Notes under the pieces: model-generated
The model's input: only the letters and a program-made list of their open reading frames with translations
Databases searched by the model: none
Told to the model about the DNA's origin: nothing
In this document: in pieces, positions 1-6,021 of the stretch
Layout: each line of letters starts with the position of its first letter
How positions within the stretch are numbered: the stretch's first letter is position 1
Position numbers and translations under genes: made by a program
Origin: Clostridiales bacterium
Lineage (GTDB): Bacteria; Bacillota_A; Clostridia; Christensenellales; CAG-917
DNA length: 7,948 bases
NCBI GenBank assembly: GCA_031282095.1
Contig: JAITEJ010000108.1
Coordinates: forward strand, 1 to 7,948
Direction: 5' to 3'

Positions 1-1
1 A

Positions 2-1936
2 ACCACCCCCATCTATTATCCGAGCGGCAAATGGCACATCGGCACGTGTTATACCACGGTTGTATGCGACGCCATAGCGCGTTTTAAACGTATGCAAGGC
101 TTTGACGTCTTTTATTTGACGGGTACCGACGAGCACGGTCAGAAAATCGAGAAGAACGCCGCCGCCGCGGGCAAAACCCCGCAGGAATTCGTTGACGAAA
201 TAGCCGGCGATTTGAAAGCGCTGTGGAAGCTTTACGACATATCCTACGATAAATTTATCCGCACCACCGACCGCGAGCACGAGGAAGCCGTACAGAAGAT
301 TTTCACGGAATTGTACAATCGCGGCGATATATACAAGAGCGAGTACGAAGGCTGGTATTGCGTACCCTGCGAATCCTTTTGGACAAAGGCGCAGCTTGCG
401 GACGGCAAGTGCCCCGACTGCGGCAGAGAGGTGGAGCTTACCAAGGAATCCAGCTATTTCTTCCGCCTTTCCAAATATCAGGACGCTATTTTGAAGCTTT
501 TTGCCGAGCATCCTGAATTTTTAGAACCGAAAAGCCGCGAAAACGAGATGATAAACAGCTTTTTAAAGCCCGGACTTCAAGATTTGGCGGTTACGCGCAC
601 CTCGTTTAAATGGGGTATACCCGTGCCTTTTGACAGAGACCATGTGATATATGTTTGGATAGACGCGCTGTTTAACTATATAACCGCTCTCGGTTACGCA
701 AGCGCGGACGACAGCCTTTACAAAAAGTTTTGGCCCGCCGACGTACACATGATGGCAAAGGAAATCGTGCGTTTCCATTCCATAATCTGGCCGTCGATGC
801 TGCAAGCGCTGGATATTCCGCTGCCTGAAAAAATCTACGGTCACGGTTGGCTGCTGTTCGACGGCGGCAAGATGAGCAAGTCTAAGGGCAACGTGGTGGA
901 ACCGCGTATGCTCGCCTCCCGTTACGGCGTGGACGCCGTACGCTACTACTTGCTGCGGGAGGTGCCTTTCGGAGAGGACGGGCAGTATACGGGCGAACTT
1001 CTGATCAAACGTATAAACGCCGACCTCGCCAATGTATACGGAAATCTTGTAAGCCGCACGATCGCTATGATAAAGCAGTATTTTGACGGCATAATCCCCG
1101 TTGCGGGCGAAAGGGCCTCCGTCGACGAGGAGCTTATCGGCGCGGTGAACGGTATGTATGATACGGTCGCCGCCGAGGTGGAGAAGCTTGATATACCTCA
1201 CGCGCTTGAGGCGGTTTTTGCCGTGCTTTCCCGCGCGAATAAATATATCGACGAAACCGCGCCTTGGATACTCGCCAAAGAGGGGAACACTCCGCACCTT
1301 TCCGCGGTTATGTATAACTTAGCGGAAACGATACGCGCCGCGTCCGTTATTTTGCAGCCGTTTATGACCTCCGCGCCCGTTAAGGTACTTGACGCGTTAG
1401 GTATTCCCGAGAGCGCGCGCGGCTTCGACAGCCTGAAAGAATTCGGGCAAACCCCCGCGGGAACTTCCGTATCCGTAATTCCGCCGCTCTTTAAAAGGTG
1501 GGACTTAAATAAAGAACTGCAAGCTCTTGAGGAAATAGCCGCGAACGCCGCCGGCAGAAAGGAGAACGCTGCCGCAAGCTCAGATGAAAAAATGGAAAAC
1601 GTGTTGCTTGTTTCCGAAATAGGCATAGAGGATTTCGGAAAGGTAAAGCTTACCGTGGGGACAATTATCGCCGCCGAAAAGGTTGAAAAAGCCAAAAAGC
1701 TTCTCAAACTCACTATAGCCGAAAAAGACCGCGAGCGCACCATAGTAAGCGGAATCGCGGCTTATTATACGCCTGAAGAGTTAAAAGGCAAGCAGGTGGT
1801 TTTTGTGGCGAATCTGAAGCCGGTTAAGTTGTGCGGAATTCTTTCCGAGGGAATGATTTTGTGCGCGGAGGACGAAAACGGCGTAGTTATCGTTTCGCCG
1901 GCGCGCGGCACCGCAAACGGCGCGAACGTGAGATAA
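2..1936 (+). CDS. metG: Methionyl-tRNA synthetase, 5' end cut by window
   Basis: Charges tRNA-Met with methionine in the cytoplasm (ATP-dependent, class I synthetase). The reading frame is open from base 2, upstream of the first ATG at 92, and those 30 codons encode the conserved TTPIYYPSGKWHIG start of the catalytic domain, so only about 5-8 codons are missing. Numbering from base 2: class I signature HIGT at residues 12-15 (the usual second His is Thr), FLTGTDEHGQKIE-like block about 38-50, zinc knuckles CxxC at 120/123 and 137/140, KMSKS at 290-294, helical anticodon-binding domain roughly 330-490, and a C-terminal OB-fold tRNA-binding domain (EMAP/Trbp type) about 537-644. The full length of about 650 is usual for MetRS with the fused C-terminal dimerisation/tRNA-binding domain. 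tatD starts 7 nt after the TAA, so the two are probably cotranscribed. Identification is very secure. Confidence 0.97.
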   Translation, partial: TTPIYYPSGKWHIGTCYTTVVCDAIARFKRMQGFDVFYLTGTDEHGQKIEKNAAAAGKTPQEFVDEIAGDLKALWKLYDISYDKFIRTTDREHEEAVQKIFTELYNRGDIYKSEYEGWYCVPCESFWTKAQLADGKCPDCGREVELTKESSYFFRLSKYQDAILKLFAEHPEFLEPKSRENEMINSFLKPGLQDLAVTRTSFKWGIPVPFDRDHVIYVWIDALFNYITALGYASADDSLYKKFWPADVHMMAKEIVRFHSIIWPSMLQALDIPLPEKIYGHGWLLFDGGKMSKSKGNVVEPRMLASRYGVDAVRYYLLREVPFGEDGQYTGELLIKRINADLANVYGNLVSRTIAMIKQYFDGIIPVAGERASVDEELIGAVNGMYDTVAAEVEKLDIPHALEAVFAVLSRANKYIDETAPWILAKEGNTPHLSAVMYNLAETIRAASVILQPFMTSAPVKVLDALGIPESARGFDSLKEFGQTPAGTSVSVIPPLFKRWDLNKELQALEEIAANAAGRKENAAASSDEKMENVLLVSEIGIEDFGKVKLTVGTIIAAEKVEKAKKLLKLTIAEKDRERTIVSGIAAYYTPEELKGKQVVFVANLKPVKLCGILSEGMILCAEDENGVVIVSPARGTANGANVR

Positions 1937-1943
1937 AACGAAT

Positions 1944-2717
1944 ATGCTTGTAGACGTTCATTGCCACCTGAACGACGGGCGGTTAATCGAAGAAGCGCCG
2001 TCCATTGTCGCGGATTTTGAAAAAGACGGCATCGCCGCGGCGGTGAGCGCCTCTTACGACCGTGAATCCGCCGAAATAGGAGCGGAGCTCGCCGCGCTCT
2101 ATGAGAAAGTTTACGCTACGGCGGGCATTCACCCGCACGACGCGCGCTTCGCCTGCCCATCCGACTACTATAGGTTCGCGGAACTGCTCTCCCGTCCCAA
2201 AATTTTGGCGGTCGGTGAAACGGGTCTTGATTATTTTTACGATAAATCGCCGCGCGACATACAGGGAAAGGTTTTCAGAGAACATTTGGAACTCGCGCGC
2301 GCGGTCGGTAAGCCGGTAGTTTTGCATATCCGCGACGCATACTCCGACGCTCTGAAAATTCTCGAGGACGCGCGCGGCTGTCTTAAAAACGGCGTTCTCA
2401 TGCACTGCTATGGCGGCGGAGCGGACGCGGTAAAAGATTTTTCGCGATTCGACTGCTTCTATTCTTTCGGCGGCGCCATCACCTTTAATAACGGCGCGGA
2501 AAACCGAGCCGGTCTCGCCGCCGTTCCGCGCGACAGATTGCTGCTGGAAACCGATTGCCCCTATATGACGCCGGTTCCTTTCCGCGGAAAATTGAATTAT
2601 CCTAAGTATATTGCCCTTGTGGCGAAAAAAGCCGCGGAGATTTTAAATATCTCTTCGGAAGAGATCGAAGAGCTTACTTTAAAAAACTCGGGAACGTTTT
2701 ACGGCGTTAAGTTTTGA
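1944..2717 (+). CDS. tatD: TatD-family metal-dependent DNase/hydrolase
   Basis: 257-residue cytoplasmic TIM-barrel hydrolase of the amidohydrolase superfamily; family members are reported as Mg-dependent 3'-5' exonucleases or DNases, sometimes named YcfH/YabD. All expected metal ligands are visible: His6 and His8 (VHCHL), Glu92 (GETGLDY), His128 (LHIRDA), His154 (MHCYGG) and Asp204 (ETDCPY), followed by the family-typical PVPFRGKLN segment at 211-218. The length matches the family (about 255-260). The ATG at 1944 lies 7 nt after the metG stop with only a weak purine stretch (GTGAGA) upstream, which suggests translational coupling to metG. The metG-tatD order is common in Firmicutes and supports the call. 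The precise substrate cannot be read from sequence; yabD or ycfH would be equally valid names. Confidence 0.93.
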   Translation: MLVDVHCHLNDGRLIEEAPSIVADFEKDGIAAAVSASYDRESAEIGAELAALYEKVYATAGIHPHDARFACPSDYYRFAELLSRPKILAVGETGLDYFYDKSPRDIQGKVFREHLELARAVGKPVVLHIRDAYSDALKILEDARGCLKNGVLMHCYGGGADAVKDFSRFDCFYSFGGAITFNNGAENRAGLAAVPRDRLLLETDCPYMTPVPFRGKLNYPKYIALVAKKAAEILNISSEEIEELTLKNSGTFYGVKF

Positions 2718-2731
2718 ATTTCGTTTTCGAT

Positions 2732-2779
2732 AAATAAAAGAGCCGCGACAACGATTACATTGAGGCGGCTCCTTTATCT
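2732..2779. terminator. Stem-loop after tatD, better paired on the minus strand
   Basis: Arms 2734-2746 and 2765-2777 enclose an 18-nt loop. On the plus strand the pair 2739/2772 is an A-C mismatch; on the minus strand the same pair is a G-U wobble, so the 13-bp stem is unbroken, and 2733/2778 adds another G-U and 2732/2779 an A-U. Downstream on the minus strand reads CTCTTTTATTTATCG, more U-rich than the plus-strand tail CCTTTATCTTTCG. It can plausibly end tatD transcripts and, more convincingly, a minus-strand transcript from the adjacent spacer. Confidence 0.6.
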
Positions 2780-2793
2780 TTCGTACTTCCGAT

Positions 2794-2822
2794 TTGTTTT
2801 ATCGTCCGTACTCTAATATATT
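2794..2822 (+). promoter_or_regulatory. Weak plus-strand promoter candidate
   Basis: TTGTTT at 2794-2799 and TATATT at 2817-2822 are separated by exactly 17 nt. The -10 box is good (one mismatch) but the -35 box has only TTG in common with the consensus. If used, it would transcribe the structured spacer towards rsmA, giving a leader of about 500 nt. Confidence 0.22.
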
Positions 2823-2856
2823 GCGGCAAACCTTATATTTTATGCGTTCGTTTTTG

Positions 2857-2881
2857 TCGGTAAAAATAGGAAAAGCGAAAA
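2857..2881 (+). repeat. 25-nt A-rich direct repeat, copy 1
   Basis: Begins TCGGTAAAAA and matches the copy at 3154-3178 at 21 of 25 positions. The ten-base core occurs a third time at 3244-3253. The two long copies flank the GC-rich hairpin block at a distance of 297 bases. Function unknown. Confidence 0.5.
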
Positions 2882-3153
2882 CTCTCTTTTTCCGCCGTCC
2901 AAGCACGGATTAACGGCGCATTACTTCTCAAGCGGCATACGGCGGCGTTGCCGTCACTTGCTTATGAAAAATGTTACGCCGCGAAAAGCGCCCCGCACTA
3001 TTCCGCGGCGGATTGCGGCGCCGCATCGCTTCCATAAGCGGCTGAGGCGCGGAAAGCCTCAGCTTATCGGGAAAACAACAACGGCACTGAAATATGCCTT
3101 TCGCTCCGAAGTCGCGGCGAAAGGGGCGATTGGATAAAATTCCTTGTAATTTA

Positions 3154-3178
3154 TCGGTAAAAAGAAGAAAAGTAAAAA
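3154..3178 (+). repeat. 25-nt A-rich direct repeat, copy 2
   Basis: Second copy of the TCGGTAAAAA-headed repeat, lying to the right of the hairpin block and just before the tandem palindromes. Part of the match is low-complexity A/G sequence, so common origin is likely but not certain. Confidence 0.5.
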
Positions 3179-3183
3179 AGAGT

Positions 3184-3215
3184 GCGATATTATCGCCGTA
3201 AAGCGATATTATCGC
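3184..3215. promoter_or_regulatory. Tandem 13-bp palindromes, operator-like
   Basis: GCGATATTATCGC occurs twice, at 3184-3196 and 3203-3215. Each is a perfect inverted repeat (GCGATA-T-TATCGC), and their centres are 19 bp apart, close to two helical turns, as expected for cooperative binding of a dimeric regulator. The right copy contains the -10 box of the minus-strand promoter candidate and the left copy lies just downstream of its predicted start. Alternatively the two copies can pair with each other (6+6 bp around one mismatch, 6-nt loop); on the minus strand that hairpin is followed by ACTCTTTTTTAC, so a terminator or attenuator reading is also possible. No matching regulator was recognised. 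Confidence 0.5.
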
Positions 3216-3234
3216 GCAATTTTACCGCTGTAAA
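3206..3234 (-). promoter_or_regulatory. Minus-strand promoter candidate in the spacer
   Basis: On the minus strand, TTTACA (3234-3229, one mismatch to TTGACA) is followed after 17 nt by TAATAT (3211-3206, four of six). GATAAT at 15 nt spacing is an alternative -10. The predicted start is near 3199. It would drive transcription away from rsmA into the structured spacer. It overlaps the palindromes, which would make it repressible. This is prediction only. Confidence 0.33.
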
Positions 3235-3319
3235 CGGCACAAATCGGTAAAAACCGCCTGCAAAATTTTCGACAAATGATAACGGATTTTGCCGAAATTC
3301 CGATGAGGCGCGCGGTCAC

Positions 3320-3323
3320 GGAG
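3320..3323 (+). promoter_or_regulatory. Ribosome binding site that fixes the rsmA start
   Basis: GGAG at 3320-3323 lies 5 nt before the ATG at 3329. The alternative GTG start at 3323 overlaps this site and would have no spacing, so ATG 3329 is preferred. Confidence 0.7.
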
Positions 3324-3328
3324 TGAAA

Positions 3329-4159
3329 ATGGATTTAAAAACGCTGCTCGCAAAGCACAATTTCAGATTTAATAAGGCGCTCGGACAGAACTTTATATCA
3401 GACGTTAACCTCTTGGACGCCATCGCGGCGGACGGCGGAGTAACGGATAAGGACACCATAGTGGAGATCGGCGCGGGCGCGGGAACTTTGACGCGCCGTT
3501 TGGCGGCAAAGGCGAAACGCGTCGTCGCGTTTGAGGTAGACGAAAGATTGCGAGAGGTTCTGCGGGAAAATCTGTCGGGCTTGGACAATGCGGAGGTTAT
3601 ATTCGGCGACGTTTTGAAAATGCGTGACGCCGAGATAGCGGAGCTGGTCGGCGAACCGTTTAAAGTAGTCGCCAATCTGCCTTATTACGTTACGACCGAT
3701 ATGGTTATGCGCTTTTTGGAAAGTGAGTTGGAAGTTCTGACCGTTACCGTAACGGTGCAGCGGGAAGTGGCGGCGCGCTTTACCGCGCTTCCGGGAACGC
3801 CCGATTACGGCGCGATAACTTTGGGGATAGGGCTGCGCGGCGACGCGCGCAAAACCCGCGACATACCGCGCACGGTGTTTTACCCCGTGCCGAACGTCGA
3901 CTCCGCCGTCATACGTATTGATGTGAACAGAAACAAATTCGAAGGAGAAAATCTCCCGCTTGCGTCCGCTCTCGTCAAATCGGCTTTCCATATGCGCCGA
4001 AAAACGTTTGCGAACAATCTCTCCGCTTCCTTTAAGTTGGAACGCTCCGAAACGGAAGCTGTTTTAGCTGCTTGCGGCATTCCTATTAAGGCACGCGGGG
4101 AAACTCTCGGATTAGACAAGATAATCGAATTATCAAGAGTGCTTAAAAAACACATTTAA
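3329..4159 (+). CDS. rsmA: 16S rRNA (A1518/A1519-N6,N6) dimethyltransferase
   Basis: RsmA/KsgA transfers four methyl groups from S-adenosylmethionine onto two adjacent adenines in helix 45 of 16S rRNA, a late step of 30S assembly in the cytoplasm; loss gives kasugamycin resistance. The product is 276 residues, the normal size. Visible motifs: LGQNFISD (18-25), SAM-binding motif I VEIGAGAGTLT (45-55), acidic FEVDE (68-72) and GD (93-94), catalytic motif IV NLPYY (116-120), VQREVAARF (143-151), FYPVPNVDS (184-192) and the RRKTFANNL block (223-231) of the C-terminal helical domain. The Erm-type resistance methylases are relatives, but the C-terminal block and the length fit RsmA. It is separated from tatD by the structured spacer and ends in a strong terminator; no convincing promoter directly upstream was found. 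Confidence 0.96.
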   Translation: MDLKTLLAKHNFRFNKALGQNFISDVNLLDAIAADGGVTDKDTIVEIGAGAGTLTRRLAAKAKRVVAFEVDERLREVLRENLSGLDNAEVIFGDVLKMRDAEIAELVGEPFKVVANLPYYVTTDMVMRFLESELEVLTVTVTVQREVAARFTALPGTPDYGAITLGIGLRGDARKTRDIPRTVFYPVPNVDSAVIRIDVNRNKFEGENLPLASALVKSAFHMRRKTFANNLSASFKLERSETEAVLAACGIPIKARGETLGLDKIIELSRVLKKHI

Positions 4160-4183
4160 CGACAAAAACAGTTCCTCGGTTAT

Positions 4184-4222
4184 AAAACGCCGTTTCTTTC
4201 GGAAGAAACGGCGTTTTGTTTT
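4184..4222. terminator. Bidirectional terminator between convergent genes
   Basis: Perfect 15-bp stem (4184-4198 with 4203-4217) around the tetraloop TCGG, followed on the plus strand by TTTTGTTTT and on the minus strand by TTTTAT. It starts 25 nt after the rsmA stop and can also stop transcripts of the minus-strand gene ending at 4283. A small extra hairpin (AAACCA 4240-4245 with TGGTTT 4251-4256) lies in the remaining gap. Confidence 0.9.
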
Positions 4223-4282
4223 GCAAACGGTGTCGAAACAAACCAAATAATGGTTTTATATTGCCTTTTTATCATTTAAACA

Positions 4283-6001
4283 TCATTCTCTTACACATTT
4301 GCCGGTAATCGCCGACTGGTAGATGATCCAATAGCCTTCGCCGTCCTTTTTGGTAAGATCAAGCGGCAGCCACTCGGAAAGTCCGCGAATTTCTTCAGGC
4401 GGTTTTAAGAGGAAATTACCGTGAATGCCGTAGCAGATAAATTCCGGGGTTCCTTGGGGGTCGGATATAATGCCCACTACGTAGTAATCGTCCTCCACCG
4501 CCACTTTAATCCAGCGTGAATACGGCACTAAATTATTTAAGACATCCTCCGAGGGATAGCACACGAACATTTCGTCCAATTGCGGCTTAACCGCCAAATA
4601 GAAGTTATCGCCTTCATAGCTTATGCCGTCGTCCATAACCAACGACGGGTTGCGCCGGCTGTTTTCGGCGTTCGACCGCGCGTGTACGCCGTCGGACGCT
4701 GTTCCGTCTATCCTTTGTATAGGGTTCTCCGAAGCGCTCGACTGCGCGCATACGCCGTCCGACACGGTCGTTTTCTCCGCCGCTCTTTCCGCACGGTCAA
4801 TATCCGTCCGATCGGAAACCGTTGCGCACACGTTCGGTTTTATTCGGCTTTTTTCAATAAATCGCCTTTTATTCACATATTTCGACTGATTATCGCCGTT
4901 TTGCGATACAAAAGACTCTTTATCGCAATTCACAATTCCGTCGCCGCCAACCTGCTTTGAATCGTTTTCGCCGCGAGTTTCCGTTCCGCTGTCGGAAGCC
5001 GCCGATAAAAATCCGTCGTTTTCCGCATTCTCAAATTCCGCCGAAACACCGTCCCGACAACCGTTGTACGTTTTTTTCAAAACGTCGTTTTCCTCAAATC
5101 CGCCGCGATTATCTTTTCTGCCGTCCTCGAATTTAGCCGCACGGTCGTCGGCGGTTCCGCAAATTTCTAAATCGGGAACGTCGTTTTCTTCAAAACCGCT
5201 CTCAAATCTGCCGTAATTATCTTTGGCATCGTCCTCAAGCTTCGCCGCACGATCGACAACGGCTCCGCGTATGTTTGAATCGGGAACGTCATTCTCTTCA
5301 AAGCCGCTCTCGAATCTGCCGTAATTGTCTTTGGCATCGTCCTCAAGCTTAGCCGCACGATCGGCAAAGGCTCCGCGTATGCCTGAATCGGGAACGTCGT
5401 TCTCTTCAAAACCGCTCTCAAATCTGCCGTAATTGTCTTTAGCATCGTCCTCGAACTTAGCCGCATGATCGGCAAAGGCTCCGCGTATGTTTGAATCGGG
5501 AACGCCATTCTCTTCAAAGCCGCTCTCAAATCTGCCCTCGCCGTAAGCCGGTATATTCCGAACATCTTTCGCCGCGCCCGCGTTTTCGCCGCGTATCTCA
5601 GTGACATTCCTTTCAGAAGGCGCCCGTCCGTAACGCGGAGTTTTCGCTTCCTTATCCCCTCGATATTCGCGCGCATTTATTTCATTTTCCCTGTTTATAT
5701 TGTAATTTTGCAAAGATAAACATGATTTTTTGTCAGATTTTGTGGAACCGTACGCTACGGCCTTATTGCCCGCGAGAATCAAACAATGCGTTTCGGCAAA
5801 GGACGACGACGGCAATTTAAAAACGCCGTTCACGGGTTTGGCGACGGTTACCTTTCCGTCCGCAGAAATGATCACCGTGACTTCGTCGGCGCGTTTCAGT
5901 TTAACCGAGCCCGCCGCCTCCGCGTTACTTTCCAACTTCAAAACCCCGCCCCAACCCGGCTCCAGTTCATTTAAAATGATAAATTTTTTTATATATGCCA
6001 T
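4283..6001 (-). CDS. Uncharacterised repeat protein with two end domains
   Basis: I do not recognise a named family. With the start at ATG 6001 the product has 572 residues. Residues 1 to about 90 look like a small beta-rich domain (MAYIKKFIILNEL, then alternating VTVIIS, KVTVAKP, THCLIL strands). Residues about 95-458 are hydrophilic, rich in Asp, Glu, Asn, Ser, Arg and Gly, probably disordered, and contain four 36-residue tandem repeats (157-300), a decayed fifth copy, and a weaker duplication (412-426 against 434-447, T-x-SDGV-x-A). Residues about 459-572 form a second folded domain, rich in aromatic residues (YSRWIKV, YYVVGII, FICYGIHG, LKPPEEI, SEWLPLD, GYWIIYQSA). No signal peptide or membrane segment is seen, so it is probably cytoplasmic or loaded into a larger assembly. 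From memory only, similar C-terminal domains occur in uncharacterised Clostridia proteins. Base usage resembles its neighbours. Confidence 0.85.
   Translation of the reverse strand: MAYIKKFIILNELEPGWGGVLKLESNAEAAGSVKLKRADEVTVIISADGKVTVAKPVNGVFKLPSSSFAETHCLILAGNKAVAYGSTKSDKKSCLSLQNYNINRENEINAREYRGDKEAKTPRYGRAPSERNVTEIRGENAGAAKDVRNIPAYGEGRFESGFEENGVPDSNIRGAFADHAAKFEDDAKDNYGRFESGFEENDVPDSGIRGAFADRAAKLEDDAKDNYGRFESGFEENDVPDSNIRGAVVDRAAKLEDDAKDNYGRFESGFEENDVPDLEICGTADDRAAKFEDGRKDNRGGFEENDVLKKTYNGCRDGVSAEFENAENDGFLSAASDSGTETRGENDSKQVGGDGIVNCDKESFVSQNGDNQSKYVNKRRFIEKSRIKPNVCATVSDRTDIDRAERAAEKTTVSDGVCAQSSASENPIQRIDGTASDGVHARSNAENSRRNPSLVMDDGISYEGDNFYLAVKPQLDEMFVCYPSEDVLNNLVPYSRWIKVAVEDDYYVVGIISDPQGTPEFICYGIHGNFLLKPPEEIRGLSEWLPLDLTKKDGEGYWIIYQSAITGKCVRE
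5102..5533 (-). repeat. Four tandem 108-bp repeats inside the coding region
   Basis: Period is exactly 108 bp (36 codons); for example cgggaacg recurs at 5173, 5281, 5389 and 5497 on the plus strand. Each unit starts RFESGFEEN and ends in a KDN-x-x-G pattern. By hand, units 1/2 share 32 of 36 residues, 2/3 share 33, 3/4 share 26, and a fifth, shortened unit begins at residue 301 (GFEENDV). DNA identity is high too, pointing to recent tandem duplication with unequal crossover. Because the period is a multiple of three, other frames also stay open here; they are shadows. Confidence 0.95.
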
Positions 6002-6013
6002 GCTTTTATACAT

Positions 6014-6021
6014 ACCTCCTT
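6014..6021 (-). promoter_or_regulatory. Strong RBS deciding the start of the repeat protein
   Basis: AAGGAGGT on the minus strand abuts the upstream in-frame ATG at 6013 (about 1 nt from the core), too close for initiation there. The next in-frame ATG at 6001 lies about 13 nt from the core, a little long but workable, so 6001 is chosen. Confidence 0.65.

Larger units (their letters stand above)
2732..3199 (-). ncRNA. Candidate minus-strand structured non-coding RNA
   Basis: Hypothesis built from three observations. A sigma-A-like promoter (TTTACA, 17 nt, TAATAT) points leftward at 3234-3206. Five to six stems, several of them GC-rich, follow between 3124 and 2893. A terminator whose stem pairs fully only on this strand ends the stretch at 2779-2732. 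The transcript would be about 470 nt without any plausible protein. The strand is uncertain: a weaker plus-strand promoter-like pair exists at 2794-2822, and wobble pairs in the inner stems do not favour one strand. It could instead be a long leader of rsmA, or a decayed repeat element. No known RNA family was recognised by eye. Confidence 0.3.
2718..3328. other. Gene-free structured spacer between tatD and rsmA
   Basis: This stretch has no convincing coding region. Inverted repeats found by eye (plus coordinates): 2893-2900 with 2907-2909 and 2914-2918; 2929-2932 and 2939-2943 with 2950-2954 and 2957-2960; 2942-2948 with 2976-2982 (competes with the previous one); 2960-2966 with 3033-3039; 3005-3010 with 3019-3024; 3034-3038/3042-3048 with 3056-3067; 3097-3104 with 3117-3124; 3220-3227 with 3245-3252; 3260-3266 with 3286-3292. 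The part from about 2890 to 3130 is GC-rich and flanked by A-rich 25-nt direct repeats. No T-box, tRNA, RNase P, tmRNA or SRP RNA consensus was recognised on either strand. No rnmV (ribonuclease M5) coding remnant was seen, although that gene often sits here in Firmicutes. Confidence 0.75.

Noticed and set aside
563..1297. Long minus-strand frame of 244 codons inside metG
   Set aside because: It is antisense to the well-conserved MetRS frame, with no domain or ribosome binding site.
2936..3033. Minus-strand frame of about 34 codons in the spacer (MEAMRRRNPP...)
   Set aside because: No ribosome binding site, and composition follows the GC-rich inverted repeats.
2964..3137. Plus-strand 57-codon open frame (MKNVTPRKAP...) in the structured spacer, rich in Arg and Lys
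   Set aside because: It has no ribosome binding site, overlaps the stems, and its composition is what GC-rich hairpin sequence gives by chance in any frame.
3398..3991. Long minus-strand frame of 197 codons inside rsmA
   Set aside because: It is antisense to conserved RsmA motifs and has no supporting signal.
5102..5533. Regularly spaced repeats that could suggest a CRISPR array
   Set aside because: The 108-bp units are contiguous, in frame and translated, with no unique spacers between short repeats.
5167..5676. 169-codon minus-strand frame through the tandem repeats
   Set aside because: It is a second frame of the same repeat DNA; a repeat period divisible by three keeps it open automatically.
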